64,000 bases of DNA from Liolophura sinensis (GCF_032854445.1 NC_088301.1:31215830-31279829), one strand, 5' to 3'. Shown: positions 1-12,239, numbered from the stretch's first letter. Notes: generated by a model from the letters alone, not told the origin. A program made the numbers and translations.

Positions 1-2563
1 CTCTTGTCCGCGTTTCAAGTACAAATTATTAGGCGCCTGTGTAATGGCATTAGAGACAGAAGATGTTGCACGGCTATAACTTGTGGGAACGGGAGGGACA
101 TTTGTAAGGTCCGTTCTTGCCGGATGGATTCCACCCACCATTTATACTACTAGCCTGCAAGCACATGCTATTTTTCACACATAGGAATGAAGCAAGACCA
201 GTGGCACGCTCCAGGCATACCGGCTGAGTGGGAGGGACAGCCAACCACCTAGCTTATAAATAATCCATAGTAGCATCCCATAATATTAGTTCTGCCGCCA
301 TTACTGAAGGCTCTCTTACACATCTCATTTAGTGACCTTTTATGCCCCAGCAGTGTTGTGCCAACCAGCTATCATAAATGCTTGCAAGTAAATGTACAGG
401 GAGTAGACGGGCAAGGAGTGGGTCTTGCTGGCACAATGACTTCTTTCCTGGTGGTGTTGGCCCGCTTGCTGCTAAAGGTATTGATTAAATGCTAGCACAA
501 TAGCAACACACAGCACACTTCAGCAGGCTGCCACTGCACTCCCAGCTTGATTAATATGCAAGTAACCCACACTATCTTCATACAATCGCTGACACAAGCA
601 GATTTGTGTAGCTGCAATGATGTAACATATTGGACCAATACCACAGGTAAATATTGGCATTTCCCAAATACAAATCAAGCATGGATTTTCTTTAAAGACC
701 AGAGCAAACAATCTGAATGACAACTTTTTAACTGCTGGTACATGTATACCCACATGCCATACTGACTTTTTGTTTTCAAAAATGAAGTTAAATGAGGTAA
801 ACTACAAGTAGTCCACCTTATACATTCTTAGGCCATTTAATGAACATTTTTAATTACAATAAATAAATCAATAAAACATAAAAAAGAAATATTTTCAAAA
901 TAGCTCTTCAAAACACAACTAGAACTGCAGTTGTACGGCTTCCAAGCGGCCTGTATACACAGCTTTTACCGTCCACTCTCTTTAATTTTCCACTTTCTGC
1001 ACCACAGACGGTTCAAATCTATTAGTTTTGTGCTCTTATGAAAAGATCCCAGATTTGTCTAATACGAGCAAGAAAATAAACGTAATCCATATTAGACAGT
1101 AAACTTTCCGCACAAGAGAACTGTATGTAACATGACTTCCCGATCATGAATCTGGACGTATTTTTCCCTGCAATATGTACTTACGTCGCAAACTGCCATC
1201 AGAAATCAAAAATTTGGAATTTTCCACCATATTTGTACATCACGTAACAAAAAACTAATACAATTGTAGAGTTCAAAATTGCTAAGTGGAAGGAGCTATA
1301 TATGTATTGTATGTATGATGAAAATCTGTGAGCTGTCTCAATAAATACAGGATATACAAGGCTTCAAAATTTGACCAAAGGCTGATGTACTATATTTTGT
1401 CTCATTGTATGTTATATAATGCATATATACACTCTATTCATGACTGTGATGAATGTAGAAATATTGTATGTATGCCACCTGACGTAGTTTGATGTCCTGA
1501 TCATGACTCAGGTCTTATTTTTTGCACATGCACACTTTTGAGTAATGTCCAAATCCAGATTTACCACATTTGGCACATTTACATATACATACTATATAGT
1601 GTAATACAATGTATGGATGGCTACGAAGAATATATATAATGTATATGTTCTCTTAATTATCTGGTTTGCACTGCAGTTGCGATTGGGTCACCCGGTGTCA
1701 TTGCAACCCAATGTTCTGCGTGTATTTCTGAAAGTCAGCTTTGTTTTGCGCAAACCTTGTCTTCTTTACTACACGCTAACCAGGCCCCGGTGATTGACAG
1801 ATATCTACATGTGCCATGGTTCAGGTGTTAGTTCTCTGACAACAGCAGAGCTATTAGTAATGCAGTCAATCTGTGGATTCACACATAAAAGTATAAACTT
1901 GCTGTTACAACGGCCAAGCTTTTTGAGTTATTTCTCACAAACAGGCATCCTAAGTGTGAGATGGGATCACTGTTTTTCACTGGGCATACCACAGCATCAT
2001 CAAGGTCGCTGATATATTCACGGGAAGTGAATGACTGGCCATCTGCCTCGATGATAAATGGTGTAAGATCGCACTGAAAGTTTCAAAGCTGTGTATCTGC
2101 TTATGTATTTATTTTTGACCAATAGTTCATCCTCTCATATGAAAGATATGTGTACAGAAAATGAGTATGGAAATTGTGACTGCCTCGTGGACTTATAGAT
2201 TGATATATATAATAGAGTGGATGGCAGAGGAGATGCTGTCGAAATTTCCCCCGACTTGACCTGATTACAGAAGGATTTAACACTAACCGTATCCCGGTTG
2301 GTGTAGTATGACACAGATGTGTCTCGGGCAGTTGAACGGCAAAGATGATTGACATCGGGAAATTGACATTAGGCAGACTGCGATGTATAGTTTTGCGGCA
2401 AATTGCGAAAAAGCACCATTTCCACCATATTTAGCAGTCACGTCACGGAAACTGTTACAGCTGTAAAGCTGAAAATCACTGAGTGCAAAGTGCAATACAT
2501 GTACTCCATGTATGCTGAAAATACTTGAGCTGTGTTGTGTCAGAAAAGAAGAGACATGCACGC
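1..2563. other. No gene seen
   Basis: AT-rich DNA with only short open frames lacking splice context or recognisable domains. If PATJ continues leftwards this is intron. Confidence 0.6.
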
Positions 2564-2577
2564 CTTCAAATATTGCC

Positions 2578-2943
2578 GACCGGCCCGGATAGCACAGTTG
2601 GTAGAGCGTCCGCTTTGGGACCGGTAGATCCAGGATCAATCCTTGGTCGAGTCACACCTAAGACTTTAAAAGAGGAAGTTGTAACTTCCTCGTTTGGCGT
2701 TCAGCATGAAGGGGATAGTGCAACGACTGGTTGACCCGTATCAGTATAATGGCTCGGGCGGGGCGGCTTACTTGCCTTCGGTAAGTCGTCTCAGTGATGC
2801 AGCACTAAATAAAAGAGCGGTGGAAATCCGTCCTGCAACAAGGAGGCACATTACACGTGCATGCACCCTAATGATTCCTTCGTCGTCATATGACTGAAAA
2901 ATTGTTGAGTACGACGTTAAACCCCAAGCACTCACTCACTCAC
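2578..2943 (+). mobile_element. SINE family A, full-length copy
   Basis: tRNA-derived head with box A (TAGCACAGTTGG) and box B-like GGATCAATCC, a body of about 250 bp, and a 3' tail with TTGAGTACGACGTTAAACCC then CACT repeats. Flanked by the 12-bp target duplication TCAAATATTGCC (2566-2577 and 2944-2955). Confidence 0.85.
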
Positions 2944-2955
2944 TCAAATATTGCC

Positions 2956-5900
2956 CAAAGGTAGATTTACTCCAGTTGACACACCTACATACATATGATA
3001 CATAGTGTACTTAAAATGCATTAATGACTATGAAGAATGTAGGCTTTCTGATTAAGATGGTTATATATCTATATGTGCATTCCATTAAGGTAACCCGGAG
3101 TGACAAGGCATAGACCGGCAATACTGGCTTGAACCCCGGCATCGCTGCTTTAGCAGCTACATTTTCGATGTTTTTATAGTCATAATCTGAAAACTATACC
3201 AAGTACAAAAATAAATCTTACAGATTTGTAATCCAGATGTCAAGCAGAACTAGACAGTGTGTTTATTTAAACAATTTGAGAAGTTTTTAGACTTGACCTA
3301 CTTTTAAGCCAATTTCATTGGTCAGTTACAGCACAACTTGTATGCCAAACAAAAAGTTTTTGTACAATACAGGTACGGTGATCCACCTAAAACTTGCAAG
3401 TTTCATCCAAAGATCATCAATGGATTTACGGAAAAAGATGGTTTAAGCTTATCAATAAAAACTCAAAATGGCTGCTAAACCACGGGCCTGGCTATACAGC
3501 ACAAAGCAGCACGAAAGGTGCCTCATACGTTGGCTATTAAAAATTCTAAGTTTGTTTTTTCTACCTTTACCAGTTCTGGAGATATTGCAATTTTATGAGC
3601 TGACTATGAATAAAAATAATTTCTTAAACACATTTTAATGGCAAAACTATCAGTCGTAGCTGTGCAGTCCTTCAGTCAAGAATGAAGATCTGTGGTTGAT
3701 CTATCTACTGACCAATTTTCAGCTCCATTGCTATTACGGTGTGCGGTCACGTGACATTTAAAAAATGACACTGAAATGACCTATAATTGCAATTGAAAGA
3801 AAAACTATACATCGTAGGAAAAACTAAAACCACGGTTGTATTCAGCAGGCCAAACACCTAATTGCTATCTTGTTTTTTTCAAAATACATCCAGGTTATCA
3901 CGTGACTAAAAAGACCAATAGCGAGCTTCCACATTTCTCAACCGATCTGCATAACACTTTCAACCAAGTCATATAATGTACATGTATAAAACTGCACAAA
4001 TCTCCCGTAGCTTATACTGCCAGTAATTCCACTGCACAATGAGACCAACGGAAAATATCAAAATGTCCTGTCTGAGGCCAGGATTGATCCCCAGCCTTGT
4101 GGTTGGAGTCGGGCATTTTACAACTGTGCTATGCCATCACACCCCCACCCACCCTCAATTCCCCAAATAAACACAGGAAACATAATACAGAGAAAAGCAA
4201 TTGTAGACTGAATAAATAAAATTCCCAACTGAACAGTGATATACATGTATGTATGCTCAAAAATGACATTTTTTTTCACGCTTTCGAGTTGACATGAACA
4301 TAATCACTTAAAGTATAGAATACATCAAAACAATCATTCTAAAAGTATTGCTTTCATAATAAATGTCCCCTACTGGTGTGACTGTTCACAATAATAGCAA
4401 TGTTAACATGGTTAAGAGTGGACGAAGTCAGCCATAATCTTGTCAAGCTGAGATCTCCCACAATTGAAACTTGGTCTGTAAATTGGCATTATGAAGGCAT
4501 GTACTATGTGTCAATTCAAAATGATAGATCCAGTAGGCAATTCATGAATGATAGTCCATCAACATAATTTGCTGGGCATACAATATGTACACGTATATAT
4601 AATATTGTAGTGGAGGTTATCTTCTATCTACTACTCAAATAGTCTCAGGATTAACTAAAGGGTGACTCAAACTTTTTTGGAATAACTCATGTATGTAAAG
4701 GCCACCATTCTTCAAATAATGTTTTTGGCCAATTATATTTGCCCAATGTTTTTCAAACTTGTACATGTGGGCTCAACCCACTTAATTTTCCCGAGGGTCA
4801 CATGGTCACAACCCACTCCCTCAATGGCTGTTCTCATAAATTTCCTACATGTGGACTCTGATACAGTTTATGCCGCGCCTCTGATTACAGATCTCTTGGC
4901 ATGTAAACATCATTCAAGTCTTATACACAAAAATTCTGGGTACAGGAAGAGTTTAAACCATTGTTTCCTGTTCCTCTTATAATACACATAAATGTACGCA
5001 TATCTATATGCAGGTCACATGTGTTTTATTAAATAACTCTATACCGACCAAGAAGCAATAACCAAGTAATGAGCAGCCCATTACCTGACACACGTATCCT
5101 CTACGTGTAAATACTGAATCTGTACTCCGTATACTAACAGATTTGGTCGTTAAACAGGCTATTCAGGAGATGTTTGGCAAAAAATCAATCAATGCAAATC
5201 CAATCAAATTTTTGCAATTATTTTCGATTCCCTAAGCCCTATCTTAATTAGTTTTTGAGAAATCTTATCAAGAAGATTGTCAGCGGTACTGTATTTCATT
5301 AGCATTTCAGATGACATCTTTCTCACTGATTTATCTAAGATAAGGTCACCTGAGGGCCTTTTTGTGTAATTTGATTAATTTCTTACTAGAAAAACTAAAG
5401 TGCTGGCATCAAAAGTATCATTTTAAGGTCCTTAAGGGGCATATTCAAAAGCTGTTGTTTTGATAGACAATCCAAAGAATGATCCAACACCGTTTTGCTC
5501 CAAAATCCAAGGGGAACAAGCCATGGCATTTTGTGAAATCCTAGATTGTCCAGATTTGTGCGATTTATTTCTGGTTAAACAAAAACTACACATTACATAC
5601 ACATATATACAAAATAACAAGAATAATGTAACACAATGAAAGTGAATCAACATGTATTTATATTCTGATAATTTTGACTTTCAGGAAGAAAAACCTTTGC
5701 ACATGTCATGAAGAAGAAAGTTAACCCATGCCACAGGGACAAAAAAACCATACCAGAAAAATAGTCAGAACATGACATAGGTGTTTAGAGTAGGAGTGAT
5801 ACAGAGAAAAATGAGACATCTGTATACAATAATGCAAACAGTCTCGTCAGTTGCTGAGGAGAGAGATCATATATTGTTTATTTCATTTATGTTACTTGTC

Positions 5901-6769
5901 TATTTCACCAGGAAGGCACTGAAAACTGATACCAGCCATTAGTTCCTGCGCAGGTCATTAGCTTAATTAGAAATGATTACAGTTTTATGGCAATGATGGT
6001 GGACAGACCAGGTCCCTTGGTGCAAAATCCAAGTCACACATATCTACCTCTACACGCTCTATATTTACATTTGTTACAGGGAAAGACAACTACCGCTAAA
6101 GGATTTTACATACATGTACCATGTGTTACCAGAAATTTACACTTTGTTTACTCTCTCAAAAAAAAAATTAATAAAAAAAAAAAAAACGCGTTTCATACTC
6201 TTTTACAAGGTACAACAGCAGCTAATAATGTTTATGTTCTGCTTTTGGTCAATCATATTGCCCCAATTTTTAATCTACTGGGAACCACCCCAGGTTGGCT
6301 GCCCAGGTTTGATCAAAACCATCTGATTTCCAACAGATCAGCGAAAATCCCACTGGCACCATGTCACTGGCTTTCCAATTAATGTTCACCTATATCTTGA
6401 TCATATTTGCCTTTATGACCGAAAATGTCAGATACAGAAATACATATAGTACGTAGTTCATGCTACTGATTGACTTTTCCTTAAACTTCAAACTGAACCA
6501 AGTTCCATTTGTGCCAAAGTGACACCAACAACATTCAATGAATTTTAAATATACACGTAAGTAAGTAAGAAATTTGTTTGGCAAAAATATAAACACAGTG
6601 GGCAAGAAGTCATGCAAGTGACAATATGGAGAAAAAAAATGAACAAAAAGGTAAACCAGACGAACAAAGAAAAACTGACAAGGCTGATGCTATTTTGCCT
6701 CAACCAACCACTTTGACCTGGAGATAATGAAGCACATGCCATACAGTACAGCCCACATCAAAAGGGAAG
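2956..6769. other. No gene seen
   Basis: AT-rich, no recognisable coding segment apart from the tRNA-like relic at 4060. Searched for the second half of PDZ1 (DGRL, DQIL patterns) without success. Confidence 0.55.
4060..4146 (-). mobile_element. tRNA-like SINE head relic
   Basis: Minus strand has TAGCACAGTTGTAAAATGCC (box A-like) and GGGGATCAATCCTGGCC (box B-like), related to family A. No body or tail. Confidence 0.35.
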
Positions 6770-7150
6770 TCTAACACGTTAGACCCTCGGTAGATAGAGG
6801 ATAGATAGTCCATAGACAGGCGGTAACAATGCGATATCTCGTGCGGAGAGAAGGGGATATCCCCCCCATTCGGCGGGCTCACGAGTACATCACTCGGTGA
6901 AAATGTAGTCCGGCTGTACGTCGCCTGTGTTTACAGACTGCAATGCTCCACATGTGGTCCGACGGCGCACGATGAATCCACAAGTCGGGTTAACATGGCA
7001 TATGACCTACCGGTATGTCTGTCATCGGTCATTGCTAGATATTCTTCAGTCTCGCTTTCACTAATATACAGTAAAATTAAAAAGGATATATGGAAACGAC
7101 CATAGGATATTGAACACGGCAGACGTAAACGAGTAATCTGCTTACCGCAA
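6770..7150. promoter_or_regulatory. CpG-rich patch, possible promoter
   Basis: CpG dinucleotides are many more than in the surrounding AT-rich DNA (for example GGCGGTAACAATGCG, GTCCGACGGCGCACG, CACGGCAGACGTAAACG). In animals with body-type methylation such patches often mark unmethylated promoters. No gene could be attached to it with certainty. Confidence 0.3.
7011..7060 (-). CDS. Possible 50-nt exon in a CpG-rich patch
   Basis: Acceptor TTTTACTGTATATTAG and donor GTAGGT bound an open segment reading ESETEEYLAMTDDRHT. It lies in the CpG-rich patch 6770-7150. It does not continue PDZ1 of PATJ. Weak call. Confidence 0.2.
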
Positions 7151-7862
7151 TAAGGATGACCTTGCAAAAGTCCTTGAATTTTTAAAGAGCCAAATTTTCG
7201 GGTTTAAATCTACAAATACAGTAGTGTATGAACATATTTATGTCAATTTTTAAATTTTGTCAATAAACCTCCGGTTCTGTTTCAAATGAATGAAAATTTA
7301 AAATAAAACCTTCTTCGGCAACTCGTATTTATACGTCCATATTATATCGCTCAAAAAAGGCCTAATCTACTTCAACAAATAAAGCAGAATGGAGCACATA
7401 CGATTTGCAAATCTTTAAAAATATTGAAAGATGTCGACTGAATTTTATATAAACGCTACCCAATATGGGCTTCATAAATGTAAGGAATTAAATTTTAAGG
7501 AGAGCACATACATGTACGCCTGTGTGTATTTGTACAGCAATACTTCATCTCGGATCTTGCCTGTGAATCACGATTATATGTGTTAATAATGTTTTCTAGT
7601 TGTAAATACATACAGAGGCAACCTACGAAAAATAAAAGAGTGTTCTAGAATAAATATTCTTGAAGTCATCTTTTTGAAACCAGCTGTGTTCAAATACATG
7701 CCTTCATTGTTGGAGTTTTGAGAATGGCTTCAGTCTGCATTTTGGGCAACACAGCTCAAGTGTCACTCATGAAACCTTTGTAGCGTTAATCCTAATCCTA
7801 TGGTATTTTAATCCACTGACATTGAGTAATGGAATACTGTCAGTGTAGTGAGCCTGATTCCT

Positions 7863-7871
7863 TTATATAAA
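7863..7871 (+). promoter_or_regulatory. TATA box before the Tc1-like pseudogene
   Basis: TATATAAAG about 32 bases upstream of the transposase ATG, implying a very short leader. Confidence 0.4.
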
Positions 7872-7902
7872 GAGTGAAAAAGTTTAATTCACACAATCAA
7901 AC

Positions 7903-9174
7903 ATGGAGCCCCATAAGATAAAACGAATTTCCGAGTTTTATCGTGTGAGAATTGACGACCTGCACGCAGAGAATGTATCACCTCTGCTGATCCGGAAACG
8001 ACATTTGGCAGAGAACAACGTGAGCATTAGCACACAGGCTATAAAGTTATATATCGCGAGAAGAGAACGGGAAATATCTCCTGGAAAACGGTTGTCAGCA
8101 GTTAAACCACGGCCAGAGAAGCGAAAGTTGAACCCTGAGCATCTGGCCTTCATTGAGGGATGCATTGAAGCGAACGATGAAGTAACAGCACCGGAGCTTC
8201 AGCGTGAATTGAAAAAGCAGTATGCCGTTGAAGTGTCCCGTTCTACAGTCAAGATAGCCCGTCAGCAACTTGGATGGACAAGTGCAAGCTCGCGCTATTG
8301 TCAGATTGTACGGGATGTGAACAAAGAAAAACGTATGCTGTTCTGCCTAGACATGATGGCCAACAAGGAAACAATTTGACGATGTGATATTCACAGACGA
8401 GAGTACTGTAAAAATGCAGTCGCACGTCAGATTGTCATTCCAGCGACGCCGACTGTAAGGGATACCCAAACACCCGTATCAAGTAAGTTATTTCTTATTA
8501 TTTGTGCTTAATACTACCCATCAACTTGCTTCTGTACCTCAAAGTAGTCGTATTCTAAATAGAGTTTCAAGTTAGAAACACAGACTATGTTCCTGATTTG
8601 AAAATCCAATTTTTGCAGGTCCATGTCTGGGCAAGCATATCACGGAGAGGAGCCACACAGATCACCATCTTTATGGGAAAGTTGAAGAGTGATGGGTACC
8701 AAACAATTCTGGAAAAGTACTTGATGGTAAGCTGTCATATTTACGTAAAAGTCATTATCACTAATTTAAGATCTCGCAATTTTTGTTACCATTTTGTTTT
8801 CGACTTTTTGAAAATGATTTAAATTGTTACAGCCATTCGTCAGAGAGGTGTACCCTGATGACTACAGACTCTACCAGGATAATGATCCGAAACACACCAG
8901 TAAATCAACAAAAGCATGGTTAAATGAGAACAACATTAATGTGATGCCGGCTCCCCCTGAATCTCCGGACCTGAATCCCATAAAAATGATGTGGGCTTCG
9001 ACAAAGTACCACATTCGAAAGAATGCAAGACCAACCACCAAAGATCAGCTTACAGAAGGGATTGAGCAATTTTGGAATAACCTGAGTGCCGAAACATGCG
9101 AAAGGTATATTAACCACATTTATAAGGTTGTACCCGCCGTGATTGCTTTTGATGGGGCAGCCACAGGTTATTGA
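7903..9174 (+). pseudogene. Tc1-like transposase, broken, with two introns
   Basis: Cut-and-paste transposase of the Tc1/mariner superfamily (DDE_3 type). Exons 7903-8482, 8619-8726 and 8833-9174 are separated by introns with GTAAGT/TTTTTGCAG and GTAAGC/TTGTTACAG ends that restore continuous homology. The first part carries a helix-turn-helix DNA-binding region; then VIFTDES (first Asp), VHVWASISRRGATQITIF, YQDNDPKHTS (second Asp) and PPESPDLNPIK. Three lesions are visible: a frameshift near 8377 (KET to FDDVIF), an in-frame TAA at 8456-8458 after SFQRRRL, and Lys where the third catalytic residue, Glu, should be (34 residues after the second Asp). A TATATAAAG lies at about 7863 and AATAAA at 9226. 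No terminal inverted repeats were found. An old immobile copy or an abandoned domesticated copy. Confidence 0.85.
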
Positions 9175-9225
9175 TAACCTCATGTTTTCAAGTGCATATA
9201 CGACTACCATATATGTATTTCAAAG

Positions 9226-9231
9226 AATAAA
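9226..9231 (+). terminator. Polyadenylation signal of the Tc1-like pseudogene
   Basis: AATAAA 52 bases after the transposase stop codon, in the right strand. Confidence 0.45.
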
Positions 9232-9524
9232 GCAAGAACATTTATGAACAAATTTGTTTTATTGTTGTCATATTAACAATATTATATTAATTTATATAAC
9301 AGAAATTATTACAAATATAAACACATAAATTCACTGACAATACTACAATCTGGTAAACAATCTATCCAGTGGAAGCCACACGTGATGCAGGCGCTGGTTC
9401 CATAGGTAGCGTATGGCAGAGTTTAACGACGTGGCTACTTTTTTCTCTATGTTGTCTTCTTGTAATGCAGCCGCACAACATCGACGATCCTCTTCATCTT
9501 AACTTCGTTTAGGGGTTCTTTGTG

Positions 9525-9951
9525 TCAGCCACCAAAGTTTATGCCGGAAGCATTCCAGCCGTACAGTTCCCCCAAACTGAAACCGGCAAACAACAAATTG
9601 TTGGCAATATGGGCAAGCCCATGCGAAACTTTCAAAATCTTTGCCAGCTCTGGCCCGTCAGTGGCAATACCAGGCTTAGGTGATCTGTCTATAATGTCTT
9701 CAATCAGTGTTGCGAGGCGTCGAGGTGTGACTTTGTCATCGTTGAGCTGACAAGGCCTCAGTTGCCAGAACCTGACGTCAGTGAATTTCGGTAAAGGTAA
9801 GTACACGGGCGACGGGCTGGCATCCTTGTCTGTTGGGTTATGGGGGGTAGACAGGCTCTGTACAGGCTCTGGTTCGGGTCTCAACCGAGGTTCTACATCT
9901 GTCTGAGTCCCAAACGACCTGGTTTCGACTAGGGGGCGATTGTTCGGGTCA
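9525..9951 (-). CDS. Unrecognised gene, last exon
   Basis: Reading frame open to TGA at 9527-9525. The 9951 start (after GAAAG) is chosen because it alone fits the phase of exon 4; a better-looking acceptor, TTACAATAG before 10013, is open in the same frame but out of phase with exon 4. Contains RSFGTQTD, PVYLPLPKFTDVRFWQL and a C-terminal block ending NASGINFGG. Confidence 0.45.
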
Positions 9952-12037
9952 CTTTCACAAACATGCTTGCATTCAAGACCGTCCACAGGACATCGGAAAA
10001 ATATGTATGTTTTCTATTGTAAAGGAAGTTCGAAAAATTGAACAAGAAAAGTCTCAAATGAATCTTTTTTTTCGTTAACACATATTATATATTTATAATA
10101 TTCATTTATTATATCCATTTTTTAATGAATATAATAAATGAATACCTCTGATTCAAGTCTTCGAACGTGGTCGAGAAGTCAAACTTGGCTAAGAATATAT
10201 CTAGGCCATGGGAAGGTCCATTGTTGGGGAGAATTCCATGGTCGCTGGTTGGAGGAGTTACAGAGAAGGGAAGAGGATCAGTGGGCGAGCCGGGGGTTAG
10301 TTCACACCTATCCATGTTAAAGACAGTAGGGCAGTCAGAGGTGGGTAAGTTGACGGAAAAGTCTGAGGATGTTAACAGTGATAGAAAGGGTGGCGGTTGG
10401 TTATCTGAAGGGAGATCCGAGGTGGGGGAGAGAACAGGAAACACAGGTGGGGGTGAATAGACAGGAGTAGGCGTGGGTCTGATAGTGGAGGAAGGTGTGA
10501 CAGAGGGGGAAGTCAGTCGCATCAGAGTAGAAAGAGCGAAGTCAATAGGAGAGGTGAAAGTTTGTGCAGGAGAGTCGGTAGAGGATGGAGATGAGAGAGT
10601 TGTGTTTGGCAATAGGTTAGCATAGCAACCTGACCAGATTTTCTCCACCAGACGCTGGACCTTGTCCACCATATCTCCTGTTAAACGGCTAAAGTCAAAG
10701 GCATGCTCCTTGGTCTTGGATGGCACTGATGGAGATGGCCTGTTCAGTTTGTTAGGGTGGAAGACAATATCCTGTATACAACAAAAAAATAAATAAATTA
10801 AGCCAATGTTCAGTAAAACATGCCGGCGTGGTAGTGAAGGTTAGATATAAAATCACTATTTAAAAGGAGAAACTTGCATAAACATACTAACCTGTGTTGC
10901 TTTCCTTTTCAACCGGTCTTTAATAGTGATTGTTTTCCTGGCAATGTTTCTTTTTCTTTTCAACCTGTCTTTAATAGTGATTGTTTTCCTGGCAATGTTG
11001 CTTTTCTTTTCAACCTGTCTTTAATAGTGATTGTTTTCCTGGCAATGTTGCTTTTCTTTTCAACCTGTCTTTAATAGTGATTGTTTTCCTGGCAATGTTG
11101 CTTTTCTTTTCAACCTGTCTTTAATAGTGATTGTTTTCCTGGCAATGTTTCTTTTCAACGGGTGAGCAGCTGGTAGACGAGTACATGTACCTGAAAAGCA
11201 GAAAAAGAGAAATGGTCATGTACACAAAGGTTGAACATAAGATAGGAGACGCCTGTCATCCCATACCTGACACAAAAAAAATCGTTTGCATACAAAAACT
11301 TGAACATGAGAGTTAATGTCGAACTAGCAGGCATGGCTGTATACAGTGTATATCTGGCAAGTTTCAAGACACTACACACAAGTACTTTCTTGATATATTT
11401 ATGGAATTCTACAATTTAATATAAAATTTGAACTAAACAACTTACCCTCTGTTTGTTTTGACGGGGTTTTCGTTTTCAAGGATTTCATATACTTCCTCTC
11501 AATATCCGTTAGAATTGTTGGGTCGTCTGTGTGAAATAAATTGGGTATTAAGTCATTGGTGGTATATTGCAATGTAGTATTCGTTCTTTACTCCCGACAG
11601 GAATACTTTGTTACAAAAATAAAGAAAACATTCCAAAAAATACAAAATTTCGGTGAATATAGGTGAACAATATTTAAGGTCTCCGAAGACAAATACCCAC
11701 CAGATAATCCCAGTATTGTCTTTCGTCTTGGTCTACAAAGTCTTACCGTCACAAGCAAACTTTATAAAAGTGTACTTAGGAACTGGGAAGAAAGGTTTAC
11801 ATACGTGCAAAGGATACATGGTCATCACAAAGGAAAGCAAAACTGACAAAGTGACAAATATCAATATATGCAGTAAAATTATGGATAAATGGATAAACAA
11901 ATGCAGTTCTAGTGCGAGTGAATAAATAACTAGATCAGATATGCTTACATTATTTCAATAAACGATGTTAACGTCGGGACATGCCTTTTAAAGCCAAAAC
12001 ACATATACTTACCTTTAAGTTCGTTACGGAGAGACAT
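9525..12037 (-). CDS. Unrecognised five-exon gene (predicted 435 aa)
   Basis: I do not recognise the family. Predicted exons: 12037-12013, 11526-11446, 11190-10892 (with a possible internal intron 11114-10965), 10771-10146 and 9951-9525. Phases are compatible throughout and total 1308 nt. The product starts MSLRNELK, has a basic segment with repeated TITIKDRLKRK, a block with HAFDFSRLTGDMVDKVQRLVE, a long Ser/Thr/Pro-rich stretch, then RSFGTQTD and a more ordered C-terminus (TPRRLATLIEDIID, GLAHIANNLLFAGFSLGELYGW). GTQTD resembles dynein-light-chain (LC8) binding motifs; that is only inference. It has its own TATA box near 12225. If PATJ continues leftwards it sits inside a PATJ intron, same strand. 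The final acceptor is uncertain. It could be a lineage-restricted or transposon-derived gene. Confidence 0.5.
10146..10771 (-). CDS. Unrecognised gene, exon 4
   Basis: 626 nt, phase 0 in, phase 2 out. Acceptor TTGTATACAG; donor GTATTC is weak. Encodes DIVFHPNKLNRPSPSVP, FDFSRLTGDMVDKVQRLVEK and a Ser/Thr/Pro-rich region with repeated TSD and PTSD-like motifs, closing with FSTTFEDLNQ. Low complexity suggests a disordered region. Confidence 0.5.
10892..11190 (-). CDS. Unrecognised gene, exon 3 holding a 50-bp tandem repeat
   Basis: Bounded by acceptor CTGCTTTTCAG and donor GTTAGT. It begins GTCTRLPAAHPLKRN and ends KRKATQ, in phase with both neighbours. Five tandem copies (10897-11147) fill most of it. 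Read straight through, a TGA occurs in the second copy. If 11114-10965 is spliced out, the frame is open to the donor and carries RNIARKTITIKDRLKRK twice. Confidence 0.45.
10897..11147. repeat. 50-bp tandem repeat, five copies, inside a predicted exon
   Basis: Copies 10897-10946, 10947-10997 (51 bp), 10998-11047, 11048-11097 and 11098-11147, three of them identical. On the minus strand each of the last four carries GACAGGTTG (an AG/GT site); the first has GACCGGTTG. Confidence 0.95.
11446..11526 (-). CDS. Unrecognised gene, exon 2
   Basis: 81 nt, acceptor TTTCACACAG, donor GTAAGT, phase 1 in and out. Encodes DDPTILTDIERKYMKSLK then KTPSKQTE. Confidence 0.55.
12013..12037 (-). CDS. Unrecognised gene, exon 1
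   Basis: ATG to an ideal GTAAGT donor; encodes MSLRNELK and one base. The TATA box lies about 185 bases upstream. Confidence 0.5.
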
Positions 12038-12220
12038 TTTCAGTCCTGGATGGATACAGCTATGACGAACTAGAGGGTCAAGGGGATTTCGTCGAAGTGC
12101 ACAATGCCAAAAAAATTGTCCTCGGTATGTAGCTAAATCCGCAAAACGTAGTGGTGTAAGGCAGGGTATGAGTCAAGGCAAGAGCAAGAGAAATTATGAT
12201 CTCTTCTTCTTTGGACTGCA

Positions 12221-12230
12221 CTTTTTATAT
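12221..12230 (-). promoter_or_regulatory. TATA box of the unrecognised gene
   Basis: Minus strand ATATAAAAAG, about 185 bases upstream of the predicted ATG at 12037, leaving room for a leader of about 160 bases. Position and motif only. Confidence 0.45.
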
Positions 12231-12239
12231 TATTCCTCT

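Noticed and set aside
2578-2660. Possible tRNA gene
   Set aside because: Box A/B are present but continue into a SINE body and tail with target duplication.
10138-10460. Plus-strand open frames
   Set aside because: Shadows of exon 4 of the unrecognised minus-strand gene, whose splice borders and frame fit its neighbours.
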